DNA of 50,586 nt from a filamentous cyanobacterium CCT1. Its GTDB lineage: Bacteria; Cyanobacteriota; Cyanobacteriia; Phormidesmidales; Phormidesmidaceae. The translations under genes were made by a program, and so were the position numbers. The stretch covers positions 1 through 50,586 of the forward strand of contig PYER01000014.1 in assembly GCA_003017855.1 (NCBI GenBank), written 5' to 3'. Positions 7,974 to 15,487 of the stretch are shown in pieces. The first letter of the stretch is position 1. Every line of letters starts with the position of its first letter. The notes under the pieces are model-generated. The model saw only the letters and a list, made by a program, of their open reading frames with translations, ran no database searches and was not told the origin of the DNA.

Positions 7974-9326
7974 TTACAAGAAGAGTCCCACAATCAGCAT
8001 AATGATCAGGCCCACAACGCCAATAATGGTCTCCATCACCGTCCACGATTGCAGGGTTTGTTTCTCAGTCATGCCCAGGAACTTGCCCACTAGCCAGAAG
8101 CCCGAGTCGTTGACGTGGGAGAGCACCGTGGCACCGGATGCGATCGCAATGGTAATCGCCCCCACCAGAGGCGCCGAATAGTTAGCCGCCGTCACCGCTG
8201 GGGCCACCAGGCCCGCCGCCGTCACCATCGACACCGTAGCGGAACCCTGGCTCACCCGCACCACCATCGCAATCAAAAAGGCCAGCAGAATAATTGGCAG
8301 GTTAGAAGCAGCCATCGCTCCTGCCAGCGCTTCGCCAACGCCCGTGGCAATCAGGGTGCGGCCAAACACGCCACCAGCCCCGGTAACCAGAATGATCAGC
8401 CCAATCGGCTCAAAGGATTTGGTGGCAATGCGCTGAATGTCGTTACGGGTGTAGCCGCGCAGCGTGCCCAAGAAATAGAACGACAGCAGCGTCACAATCG
8501 TCAGCGCCGTAAACGGGTGGCCGATGAAGGCGGCCCAGTTGCGCACGGGGTTGCCCTCGGGCAGCGTTACCCCCAGCACGGTGTTGAGCAAAATCAGCAC
8601 CAGAGGAATGGCCACCAGCGTCATCACCATACCAAAGCTGGGTAGCTCTTTCAGCGGGGTGCCCTGGGGCGGCGGCGCGGCCTCTTCCATTTCGGCAGGT
8701 ACGTCGAGGTGAATTTTGCTGGCAATCTTTTTGCCGAAAAACACGCCGCCGATCGCCATCGCCGGAATGCCTGCGATCAGGCCCATGAGAATGACCCAGC
8801 CCAGGTCGGCCCCCAGCAGCGAGGCCACCGCCACCGGCCCCGGCGTCGGCGGAATGAACGAGTGCCCCACCGCAATACCCGCCACCAGCGGAATGGCATA
8901 GTACAGCAGCGATCGCCCCGTTCGCCGCCCCAGGCTGTACACCAGCGGAATCGACAGAATCAGCGCTACATCAAAGAAGACCGGAATGGCGATTACCAGC
9001 CCGGCCAGACCCAGCGCCCACTGGGCATTGTCTTGGCCAAACTTTTTCACCAGGGAGTTGGCAATCTGCTCTGCCCCGCCCGAGACCTGCAGTATCTCGC
9101 CAAACATCGCCCCCAGGGCAATCACAATGGCAATGTAGCCCAGGGTGTTGCCCATCCCCTCCTGAATGACGCTAGCAATCTCAGCCGGGGGAATGCCGCC
9201 GATAATGGCGACAAAAAAGCTCACCAGCAGCAGCGCTAAAAACGCCTGCAGCCGCAGCACAATAACTAAAAAAAGCAGCAGGGCAATACCCAATACCGCA
9301 ATAAACAACAATGAAAAGATAGACAT
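7974..9326 (-). CDS. gntP: GntP-family gluconate:H+ symporter
   Basis: A 450-aa inner-membrane permease with about a dozen hydrophobic helices. GntP-family landmarks include EIASVIQEGMGNTLGYIAIV, GGAEQIANSLVKKFG, HSFIPPTPGPVAVA and SHVNDSGFWLVGKFLGMTEKQTL. It should import gluconate or a related sugar acid using the proton gradient. It is the first gene of a two-gene minus-strand operon with the kinase, and its stop codon touches the kinase reading frame. No dedicated regulator gene is adjacent. Confidence 0.93.
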   Translation of the reverse strand: MSIFSLLFIAVLGIALLLFLVIVLRLQAFLALLLVSFFVAIIGGIPPAEIASVIQEGMGNTLGYIAIVIALGAMFGEILQVSGGAEQIANSLVKKFGQDNAQWALGLAGLVIAIPVFFDVALILSIPLVYSLGRRTGRSLLYYAIPLVAGIAVGHSFIPPTPGPVAVASLLGADLGWVILMGLIAGIPAMAIGGVFFGKKIASKIHLDVPAEMEEAAPPPQGTPLKELPSFGMVMTLVAIPLVLILLNTVLGVTLPEGNPVRNWAAFIGHPFTALTIVTLLSFYFLGTLRGYTRNDIQRIATKSFEPIGLIILVTGAGGVFGRTLIATGVGEALAGAMAASNLPIILLAFLIAMVVRVSQGSATVSMVTAAGLVAPAVTAANYSAPLVGAITIAIASGATVLSHVNDSGFWLVGKFLGMTEKQTLQSWTVMETIIGVVGLIIMLIVGLFL

Positions 9327-9799
9327 TTTTGAGAGTCCTGTATGGTGATACCCAAGCGTTATGGCTGCCTAAAATGCCACAAATAACTAAATTTCAGTAG
9401 CCGCTACAAGCTGCGCGAAAATATCAAAACTCAATCCAAGTCAATCAGCCGAAGGATAGATATGCTGGCCGCTGACCCTGACTGACAAGGACTACAGACG
9501 TCGCTTCAGCAAAAAGCGAATATTGAGACGACACAGGCATCACCTCGACTTTGGAGGCAATGCGACTGGATAATTAAGAGTGAATTAACCAAAGCTAAAC
9601 TCCGGAAATCCAATCAAGATCAGATTTCTCTTAGGAGGTAATGCCCATTTTTGCCGACAACTCTCATCTTAAAAAGAAAGAGCCAGGGCGTAGGAATTTG
9701 ATTCACAAAAATAAACTGTGATGCAGTTTTTTGGTGCAGTAATTGGCAAATTGCAACTGCTGCACCAAAAAATCTCTCTCAGGTAGGGTGACTTTTTCG
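9327..9799. other. Gene-free stretch between gntP and rsgA, 473 bp
   Basis: No supported gene. It holds the gntP promoter region, and at 9641-9721 a 26-codon frame with AGGAGG only 2 nt from its ATG. That spacing is too short for efficient initiation. The A/T-clamped hairpin at 9727-9772 is listed separately. Confidence 0.5.
9727..9772. repeat. Inverted repeat with T6 and A6 ends, downstream of rsgA
   Basis: TTTTTTGGTGCAG (9727-9739) is the exact reverse complement of CTGCACCAAAAAA (9760-9772), with a 20-nt loop. The T-run is on the 5' side and the A-run on the 3' side on both strands. This is the reverse of an intrinsic terminator. An alternative pairing GCAGTT/AACTGC (9723-9728 with 9755-9760) overlaps it. 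Role unknown. Confidence 0.6.
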
Positions 9800-10855
9800 C
9801 TATCGATTGGGGCGATCGCGCATTGCTTTGTGAATGGTCTTCCACCTGCGCTTGCTGTTGAGGCTGGATCGAACGTCCTGGCGCTGGTCGAGCCACTGCT
9901 GCTCGCGCTGGAGCTTGTGGTAGCTGTGCAGGCGATCGCGCTCTAGATCGCCTAATGCGATCGCCTCTTCCACCGCGCAGCCTGGCTCGCCCTGGTGCCG
10001 ACAATCGCGAAACCGGCAGTCTGCCGCCAGTTCCTCAATGTCGGCAAAGGTGGCCTCCAGCCCCTCGCTGGTCGTCCACAGCTGCAATTCCCGCATTCCC
10101 GGCGTGTCGATCAGCAGCGCCCCCGAGGGTAGGGGCAGCAAGTGCCGCCCGGTGGTGGTGTGCCGTCCCCGACTGTCGTCGTCGCGCACCGCCTGGGTGG
10201 CCTGCTGCTGAATACCGAGAAAGTAGTTGGTCAGCGTCGACTTACCCACCCCTGACGAGCCAATCAGCGCCACGGTCTGTCCCAGCCCCAGGTAGGGGGT
10301 GAGCTGCTCTAGCCCGGCCCCCGTGGCGGCGCTGACGGCGTGGATGGGAACGCCGATGGCAACAGATTCGACCTCAGCGAGGCGATCACCCAAATTTGCA
10401 CAGGCATCGGCCTTATTCAGCACGATGACCGGCATGGCCCGGCTCTCCCAGGCCGCTACCAGGTAGCGCTCAATGCGGCGCAGGTTAAAGTCGCCGTCGA
10501 GCCCCGTCACCAAAAACACCGTATCGACATTGGCCGCCACCACCTGGCCCTCGGTTTTGCCGCCCGCCGCCTTGCGCACAAACGCGCTGTGCCGGGGCAG
10601 CACCGCGTGAATGGTGGCCGGGTCGCCGCGATGAAACGCCACCCAGTCGCCCACCGCCGGAAACGCTTGCTCGCTCTCGGCCTGGTGGCAAAATTGCCCG
10701 GTCACCTCTGCCGAAAGTTCGCCCGTTGGGGTCAAGAGTTGGTAAGCGCCCCGGTGCTCTAGCGCCACTCGACCCGCCTCAAAACCGGCCTCTGCCCAGG
10801 GGGCAAACGCCTGTTCGCAGGTGGCATTCCACCCGCCTAAGTTGTGTAAATTCAA
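9800..10855 (-). CDS. rsgA: Ribosome small-subunit-dependent GTPase A
   Basis: A late 30S ribosome-maturation GTPase with circular permutation, 351 aa. An N-terminal OB-fold (to ~residue 95) is followed by the permuted G-domain: G4 VLNKAD, then G1 GSSGVGKSTL and G3 DTPGMREL. The C-terminal zinc knuckle is CRFRDCRHQGEPGC (Cys, Cys, His, Cys ligands). The motif order G4-G1-G3 is diagnostic. The region upstream of the start can form a hairpin (10870-10897). Confidence 0.95.
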   Translation of the reverse strand: MNLHNLGGWNATCEQAFAPWAEAGFEAGRVALEHRGAYQLLTPTGELSAEVTGQFCHQAESEQAFPAVGDWVAFHRGDPATIHAVLPRHSAFVRKAAGGKTEGQVVAANVDTVFLVTGLDGDFNLRRIERYLVAAWESRAMPVIVLNKADACANLGDRLAEVESVAIGVPIHAVSAATGAGLEQLTPYLGLGQTVALIGSSGVGKSTLTNYFLGIQQQATQAVRDDDSRGRHTTTGRHLLPLPSGALLIDTPGMRELQLWTTSEGLEATFADIEELAADCRFRDCRHQGEPGCAVEEAIALGDLERDRLHSYHKLQREQQWLDQRQDVRSSLNSKRRWKTIHKAMRDRPNR

Positions 10856-11196
10856 GGGTTTTTCCTCAAATGAAGCCTACGTAGGGCAAGGCTTCATGCG
10901 GTCAACCCACCAGAGGTGCCGCCTAGCCTTGCCGGAAAAGAGTTACGTTGCCTGCTAATACCGACTCAGCCATAGGTCACCTCCCTGGTGCTCATGCTTG
11001 GCGCTGACTGGGTGGGGCAGCTCTCGGCATACCCACTTTCAAGACTACAGCCGCGATCGCGGCGATTCCGGCCGTTGACTCAACTTTGCAGCAAATCTAC
11101 AAACTTTTCTGGGTTGACTAAACTATTTCTCGGTTGGGGAACTCTAGCCCCTAGAACACTTTCTGACATAAACCAGTGATTGTTTAAGGGATAGCG
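10856..11196. other. Divergent intergenic region, rsgA / membrane protein, 341 bp
   Basis: It should contain the promoters of rsgA (leftward) and of the 11197 gene (rightward). The only clear structure is an inverted repeat ATGAAGCC/GGCTTCAT (10870-10877 with 10890-10897), 15 bp before the rsgA start. It would lie in the rsgA leader RNA. No supported gene. Confidence 0.45.
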
Positions 11197-11637
11197 ATGA
11201 TCAACGTTACTGCGGCCATGCTGTTGGCTCTTGGCATCACCCTCGACTCGTTAGGGGAAAACTACGCGCTTTTGGCGGCGATCGGCATAGTCTTCGCCAT
11301 GGCGTTCTTTTTGCTGATGTATCTGCAATATCCGGTCTTGTTCATCGGTTCTGCTCGCTATCCCCTGGCTAGAAAGTGTTTTCCGTTTATTCGCTGGGCC
11401 ATCTTTGGCATTTACCTGGTCGATTTGTCGACTACGCTCATGCGCCACTACAACGGCCCCGAGCTGAGCGTTTCTATCCACGCCTACAGCATTTGGGCCG
11501 GCGTTTACCTGGTGGTCTACAGCCTGGCCATTCTCACCGGGCCGCCCAGACCGCGACGCCGCAAACCGCTGCTCAACCGCTACGGCCGCTATCGCTGGGC
11601 TGGTAAATTGGTTCCCGTTCCAGTCTCCATAATCTAA
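11197..11637 (+). CDS. Conserved-looking membrane protein, unknown
   Basis: 146 aa with hydrophobic segments at about residues 5-20, 28-52, 66-85 and 95-115, and a basic tail PRPRRRKPLLNRYGRYRW. This is a small multi-pass inner- or thylakoid-membrane protein, positive-inside at the C-terminus. I recognise no family. Base composition matches the host genes. Confidence 0.6.
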   Translation: MINVTAAMLLALGITLDSLGENYALLAAIGIVFAMAFFLLMYLQYPVLFIGSARYPLARKCFPFIRWAIFGIYLVDLSTTLMRHYNGPELSVSIHAYSIWAGVYLVVYSLAILTGPPRPRRRKPLLNRYGRYRWAGKLVPVPVSII

Positions 11638-11774
11638 AAACCCCAGCATCCGTCGGGTGCATTCCTGGCCTTAACGTCCTCGCGCTACTCCCCATCTCGC
11701 GTTCTGGGCCACAGTGCACCACGGCGTCGAGCTTCTTGCTTAAACCTAGCTAGTGGTCTGTCAAGCCTTCAATT

Positions 11775-11859
11775 GTAGGTTGGGTGGCGCGACAGCAGAA
11801 CCCAACAAGCCCCAGATTATTGGCTAATGTTGGGTTTCACTGCGTTCCACCCAACCTAC
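11775..11859. repeat. Dispersed inverted-repeat element (GTAGGTTGGGTGG family), copy 2
   Basis: An 85-bp element with perfect 13-bp terminal inverted repeats: GTAGGTTGGGTGG (11775-11787) and CCACCCAACCTAC (11847-11859). It is related to the element at 1087-1163 and shares the inner GAACCCAAC and GTTGGGTT...CGTTCCACC parts. It ends 10 bp before the 21-bp tandem array. Likely a MITE-like element. Confidence 0.7.
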
Positions 11860-11869
11860 AGCAACTACG

Positions 11870-12184
11870 CAACTCTTCGACCAATCCCAAAGACTCTCTG
11901 ACCACTCTCAAAGACTTTCCGATCAATCCCAGAGACTCTCTGACTACTCTCAAAGACTGCTTGACTAAGCTCAGAGACTACTCGACTAGGCTCAGAGACT
12001 CTCGGACTAGGTTCAGAGACTACTCGCCTAGGCTCAGAGACTCTCGGACTAGGTTCAGAGACTACTCGCCTAAGCTCAGAGACTCTCGGACTAGGTTCAG
12101 AGACTAGTCGACTAGGCTCAAAGACTACTCGACTAGGTTCAGAGACTACTGGACTAAGCTCAAAGACTACTCGGCCTAGGATAC
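11870..12184. repeat. 21-bp tandem repeat array, 15 units
   Basis: Fifteen head-to-tail 21-bp units with consensus close to AGACTACTCGACTAGGCTCAG and no length variation: unit starts are at 11870, 11891, 11912 and so on to 12164. Outer units are degenerate, and inner ones alternate between two subtypes (TACTCGCCTAGGCTC and TCTCGGACTAGGTTC). One plus frame reads through as heptads such as DYSTRLR and DSRTRFR. A reading frame begins inside the flanking inverted repeat (11784) and stops at 12105-12107, where a TAC of the unit is TAG. After that stop the frame is open again to about 12176. It could be a decayed coding heptad repeat or a non-coding minisatellite. With no spacers between units, it is not a CRISPR array. 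Confidence 0.85.
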
Positions 12185-12465
12185 GACGACCCGAAGCTGA
12201 GAGTGTAACAATTCTTACTTGCGCTGGGTGGCGCGATCGCTTACATTACTCGGCTATAGCTGTGTGCGTGCAGCTTGTCTTCCCAAAAATTTGGTCAAGC
12301 GCCACTGGAAGGTGTGGGGACACCAACCAGCGGCTAACCCCGTTGACTGACCTACCAGTCTTGGAGGCTAAGGTTGATCATACCTGGCCGCCCTTAACTG
12401 CACATGTCTGGGGCGGCCAAGTTTTTGGGCTTACCTACCCATCCGTATCTATTGGAGGAAGCCCA

Positions 12466-12753
12466 ATGTTGTGTCTAACTCGTCAAGATCCCCGAGTTCT
12501 TCAAGAACTCGGGGATCTAAATCCCTTGCGCCTGACTACTCCCAACTCCCAACCGGGGCGCGAGCGATTGCATCACCTGATCATCGGCTCACCAGAGGGG
12601 GTGCAGGGTGCGATCAACCACCTGCATCTGCTTCAGTACGCCGAGCGCCTGGAGTGGAGCCGCCTGTTCACCATCCCAGAATCAGGAATTTTGATCACCC
12701 CAGAGCAGGGCGAGGTGTTTAGCTACCTTCTGAGGTCCCGACAGGTGAGCTGA
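12466..12753 (+). CDS. Small conserved-looking protein, unknown
   Basis: 95 aa from the ATG at 12466, which has a strong GGAGGA site 7 nt upstream. The upstream extension to 12262 has no protein character. The C-terminal two thirds (RERLHHLIIGSPEGVQ, NHLHLLQYAERLEWSRL, then GEVFSYLLRSRQV) look like a real folded helical domain. Residues ~8-18 are encoded by a 33-bp genomic palindrome (12486-12518), so a repeat has been absorbed in frame. A stem-loop follows the stop codon. I do not recognise the family. Confidence 0.6.
   Translation: MLCLTRQDPRVLQELGDLNPLRLTTPNSQPGRERLHHLIIGSPEGVQGAINHLHLLQYAERLEWSRLFTIPESGILITPEQGEVFSYLLRSRQVS
12486..12518. repeat. 33-bp palindromic repeat inside a coding region
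   Basis: AGATCCCCGAGTTCTT - C - AAGAACTCGGGGATCT is a perfect 16+1+16 palindrome. It matches the CCCCGA(G/T)TTCTT palindrome type that is very common between genes in cyanobacteria. Here it sits inside the reading frame of the 12466 gene and keeps it open. Confidence 0.8.
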
Positions 12754-12758
12754 TTTAG

Positions 12759-12819
12759 AGGTACCGGGTGTCTACTTGGGTATTTTCAAACCTGAACTTG
12801 CGCCAAGCACCCGGTACCT
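12759..12819 (+). terminator. Long stem-loop after the 12466 gene
   Basis: AGGTACCGGGTG (12759-12770) pairs perfectly with CACCCGGTACCT (12808-12819), 37-nt loop, followed by TT. It lies 6 bp after the stop codon and could end the transcript, although the loop is long and the T-run weak. Confidence 0.45.
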
Positions 12820-12859
12820 TTATGAGAGCTTTGATGAATTTTAGGGGGAGTCCTGGATG

Positions 12860-13069
12860 CTATCTCTTTTTCTTTCCTTTCCTTCTGTTCCTATAGTGCC
12901 CTGGCACTGTAACAGTCTTTTTATAAGTTGAGACATAGGTTTTTCTTCCACCACCAATACCTTTAAAGAATTTCCTTATTTTGTTTCTTAGCCTTTTAGT
13001 CTCGTTGCGAACTGCAATGAAAACAAAGAGTCCTGCCAAAATAATCAGAATTAAAGTAAAGAAATTCAT
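12860..13069 (-). CDS. Small single-pass membrane protein with basic tail
   Basis: 69 aa. A hydrophobic helix at residues ~3-20 (FFTLILIILAGLFVFIAV) is followed by a strongly basic segment ending RNRRKGKKKR. Predicted to be membrane-anchored with a cytoplasmic cationic tail. It lies 35 bp downstream of the TIR-FGE gene on the same strand and has the same AT-rich composition, so the two may be co-transcribed. No family recognised. It could be a partner of the TIR protein, but this is only context. Confidence 0.5.
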   Translation of the reverse strand: MNFFTLILIILAGLFVFIAVRNETKRLRNKIRKFFKGIGGGRKTYVSTYKKTVTVPGHYRNRRKGKKKR

Positions 13070-13104
13070 GCTTTCAAAGCCCAGTAATTAGATCAAAAAA
13101 TCAC

Positions 13105-14382
13105 TCAACCAAAACAGACTATTCTAAACCCAATAAAATCTGACTTTTCCCTTCCGTCCCTTTGACTCCTATGGGATGAAGTGCATCCGTCCTCTAAATC
13201 TCTCCATGACCCACCTCGAATTACACTTGAAGGTTTTTTGCCTTGATTGAGGCACCATTCATAGACGTTGCCGTGCATATCATACAAACCAAAGGGATTT
13301 GGATATGCGAAGTGCCCTACTGGTGTTGTTGATTTTGTCCGAGCATCCGATCTTTTGTCAAGAAAATTTGCACATCTATTATCTATAGAATCACCAAAAT
13401 TGAATTTAGTTTTAGTGCCACCTCGACAAGCGTACTCCCATTCGGCTTCAGTAGGTAACCGATAATTCCCGTGAGATTTTCTCGACAACCTTTTGCAAAA
13501 TTCAATAGCATCAAATAATGAGACATTCTCTACGGGTAAATCTTTTCCAATAAATTTGGATGGTGCTTCTAGTAATGGTTGATCGATTTCTGGTAGGCGA
13601 GAAACAGCTTTCCATTGACTCTGAGTAATTAGATATTTGCTCATAAAGATTGCGGTGTCGTTCGGTGAGCTTAGTGCGGTGAAGATCAGCTGGGATTTGG
13701 CTTCTGAAGTAGTCTTTTCTAGATTAGGCAGTAAAACCATCTCCAGATCGATCCCACCTCCGAGATCTTCTAGAAAATATTTTGCTTGTCTTTGAATCTT
13801 ATAGAACTCTAGCTTCTTTCCAAAAGGAATAATTTTTCCCTTGGTTGATTTGACTTCTGTATATTGAAATTTGAATGTTTTTAATTGTGGTTTAAGGGAA
13901 AGTGGACTGGGATTCTTTTTGGTTTCTTCGCCGCCGCTCCGTTTCGTTGGAATCTGAGATTGAGTTAATCTGTTTTCTCCGGTTATTCCCCATACAAGTT
14001 GAGACAAAGGATCAGGATCTGACTGGCGAAAGTCAACCCACATCATCGCATCTAAGAAAACGGGCAAGGTAGGCTTAACAGGAGCATTTGGGAGCATAAT
14101 TGGAATAACAGGGCATTCTCTCTTTATAAATTCTCTTAAAAAAGCATCAATCTCTTGATTTTGCCAAGGGCCAATACCATTTGGGCCTATAAAAATCGCT
14201 GCTGATTTAATTTGAGTGATTTGCTCTTCCAAAGCCCTTTGCCAAGGAAGCCCAGGTCTTAGTTCCCATCTGTCTAGCCAAGGCTTAATATTATTTTCTT
14301 GAAGTTGCCGAGCAATTTTGATGACGTCAGGTTTGTCTTCGTTGTTATGACACAAGAACACATCAAACTGCTGCTTCGACAT
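13105..14382 (-). CDS. TIR domain fused to FGE/SUMF1 domain
   Basis: 425 aa. Residues 1-~135 are a TIR domain: FDVFLCHNNEDK, a helix, then WLDRWELRPGLPW, with Glu40 in the place of the NADase glutamate, AAIFIGPNGIGPW, and CPVIPIMLP. Residues ~140-195 are a linker. Residues ~205-424 are an FGE-type fold (DLEMVLLPN, ITQSQWKAV, LPVENVSLFDAIEFC, RLPTEAEWEYACRGGT, FGLYDMHGNVYEWC, SVIRGGSW, GFRIVCFG). TIR domains of bacterial defence proteins cleave or rearrange NAD+. The FGE part may be a ligand- or peptide-binding sensor, since FGE domains belong to the same fold as C-type-lectin-like variable proteins. AT-rich, probably acquired. No sulfatase gene nearby. Confidence 0.9.
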   Translation of the reverse strand: MSKQQFDVFLCHNNEDKPDVIKIARQLQENNIKPWLDRWELRPGLPWQRALEEQITQIKSAAIFIGPNGIGPWQNQEIDAFLREFIKRECPVIPIMLPNAPVKPTLPVFLDAMMWVDFRQSDPDPLSQLVWGITGENRLTQSQIPTKRSGGEETKKNPSPLSLKPQLKTFKFQYTEVKSTKGKIIPFGKKLEFYKIQRQAKYFLEDLGGGIDLEMVLLPNLEKTTSEAKSQLIFTALSSPNDTAIFMSKYLITQSQWKAVSRLPEIDQPLLEAPSKFIGKDLPVENVSLFDAIEFCKRLSRKSHGNYRLPTEAEWEYACRGGTKTKFNFGDSIDNRCANFLDKRSDARTKSTTPVGHFAYPNPFGLYDMHGNVYEWCLNQGKKPSSVIRGGSWRDLEDGCTSSHRSQRDGREKSDFIGFRIVCFG

Positions 14383-14450
14383 TTATGCAATTCCTCCTGC
14401 GCCAGTTCAGTCCGTTGAATTACATGCAAGAAAGATTTAGTTATCTGTAT

Positions 14451-14666
14451 CTATTTTGAAAGCAGCTCTGGAATTAAAAGCCCTTTCAAGTCCAAACTCT
14501 TTAAATCGACCTTCAACGAAGCCAGGTCAATCTCCAACCCTACAACACCGCCATTCTCATCAAAATCAACCACCACATCCGGCGCAATTTCTTCTGACTC
14601 AGTGCTAGGAGCATCATTCAGCCTAATTGATAGCGTGTCCGTATCTGGGAAGTATTGAATTTTCAT
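14451..14666 (-). CDS. DUF2283 family protein
   Basis: 71 aa. The MKIQYFPDTDTLSIRL start, then SEEIAPDVVVDFDENGGVVGLEI, is the DUF2283 signature. Such genes usually form pairs with a small protein encoded just upstream, as here: the start overlaps the preceding stop by 4 nt (ATGA). Function unknown. A toxin-antitoxin-like role, with this as the putative antitoxin partner, is inferred from gene pairing only. Confidence 0.85.
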   Translation of the reverse strand: MKIQYFPDTDTLSIRLNDAPSTESEEIAPDVVVDFDENGGVVGLEIDLASLKVDLKSLDLKGLLIPELLSK

Positions 14667-14917
14667 GGTTCCAGGCCTCTTTGTAGACGAGAACGGAAGT
14701 TGCGATCGAAGTAGGCGTTGTGCAGCGTTTCTCCGTCTTCTAGCGTAATCACTCTAAGGACGCGATCGCCATGTTCAGGGATAATTGCCCAACGACTGAT
14801 ACGTCCGTTTGGCTGAATTACCATCTTAAGTGGATCAACGATAACCCGTTCGCACCACTCCCTGCTAATCTCAGGCCGATCTAGCAACTTTTGCTCAAAG
14901 TAAGGGGTGGTTTTCAT
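14663..14917 (-). CDS. Small DUF4258-like protein, partner of DUF2283
   Basis: 84 aa, basic, compact: PYFEQKLLDRPEISREWCERVI, then MVIQPNGRISRWAIIPE, VLRVITLEDGETLHNAYFD. The pattern resembles the small basic partners of DUF2283 proteins (DUF4258-like), some of which have a RelE-like beta-sheet. It is the first gene of a translationally coupled pair with DUF2283. Toxin activity is plausible but unproven. Confidence 0.6.
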   Translation of the reverse strand: MKTTPYFEQKLLDRPEISREWCERVIVDPLKMVIQPNGRISRWAIIPEHGDRVLRVITLEDGETLHNAYFDRNFRSRLQRGLEP

Positions 14918-15262
14918 CCTCTATTCCAATACTGCTAGGAAGTTAGCGCAGTTTTCTATAGAGGGGGGTGAGCATTGCCCAAATCGGATGTGGTGCGTCA
15001 GGCTGCGCCATGACGGCACCCTACAAGCAGCGTCCCGTGTTGAAATGTAAAGCTTTTGCTTATGGTCAGAGCTGCTCGTCGGAAAAGGCATTAGGAGAAC
15101 AAAAGGGCAGGATAGTTGGGTTGTGCTAGCCTCAACCCCTTCTGTGGAAGTAGTCGAAGGCGATAACAAAACTTATACCCTTTGAGAGAATCGTAACTAC
15201 CCCTATAGAGTCTGCAGAATGAAGACTGTTTAAGTCAACAATTGAATGAACAAGTTGATGTA
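14918..15262. other. Gene-free stretch, 345 bp
   Basis: Contains a dispersed-repeat-like segment at about 14968-15025 (GGTGAGCATTGCCC, then GGTGCGTCAGGCTGCGCC, ending GCACCCTAC). It also holds the promoter region of the DUF4258/DUF2283 pair. A minus-strand frame at 14921-15169 has no protein character. Confidence 0.45.
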
Positions 15263-15481
15263 ATGCCAAGGACGAAGAATATGGCCAGGTCAGTACATTC
15301 TCGCTGCAAACGCTGCCAGACTACTACGGTTCAAAACAACTTTTGCAAGGAGTGCTGGAGTTTGCTGTGGTGGCAAGCGATCGACCTTTCTATGAAAGGC
15401 GAGCTTCAGACCCCCGTTGCTTTAGGAATCGATGGCGTAAACCATTACAGCCAACACAGGGTCAAAGGTCTGCCTGCGTAG
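15263..15481 (+). CDS. Cysteine-rich small protein, possibly the 5' part of a broken gene
   Basis: 73 aa from the ATG at 15263. A CxxC...CxxC zinc-ribbon-like knuckle is visible (RCKRCQTTTVQNNFCKECW). Its TAG stop (15479-15481) is in the same frame as the next reading frame, which begins with a weak TTG 6 bp later. The two may therefore be one gene split by a nonsense mutation. No family recognised. Confidence 0.4.
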   Translation: MPRTKNMARSVHSRCKRCQTTTVQNNFCKECWSLLWWQAIDLSMKGELQTPVALGIDGVNHYSQHRVKGLPA

Positions 15482-15487
15482 CCCTAT

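Noticed and set aside
9641-9721. 26-codon frame with AGGAGG before its ATG
   Set aside because: The ribosome site is only 2 nt from the ATG and the peptide has no recognisable character; kept only as a note in the intergenic entry.
10988-11179. 63-codon plus-strand frame upstream of the 11197 gene
   Set aside because: Composition is not protein-like and it fills a promoter region with no ribosome site.
11784-12107. 107-codon frame starting in the inverted repeat and running through the 21-bp array
   Set aside because: The N-terminus is formed by the MITE-like element and the rest by repeat units, so it is recorded with the array and not as a gene.
11870-12184. Possible CRISPR array
   Set aside because: Units are directly adjacent without unique spacers and no cas genes are present.
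12262-12465. N-terminal extension of the 12466 gene
   Set aside because: No ribosome site and no protein character; the ATG at 12466 has GGAGGA at good distance.
14921-15169. 82-codon minus-strand frame
   Set aside because: Crosses a dispersed repeat; no ribosome site and no family features.
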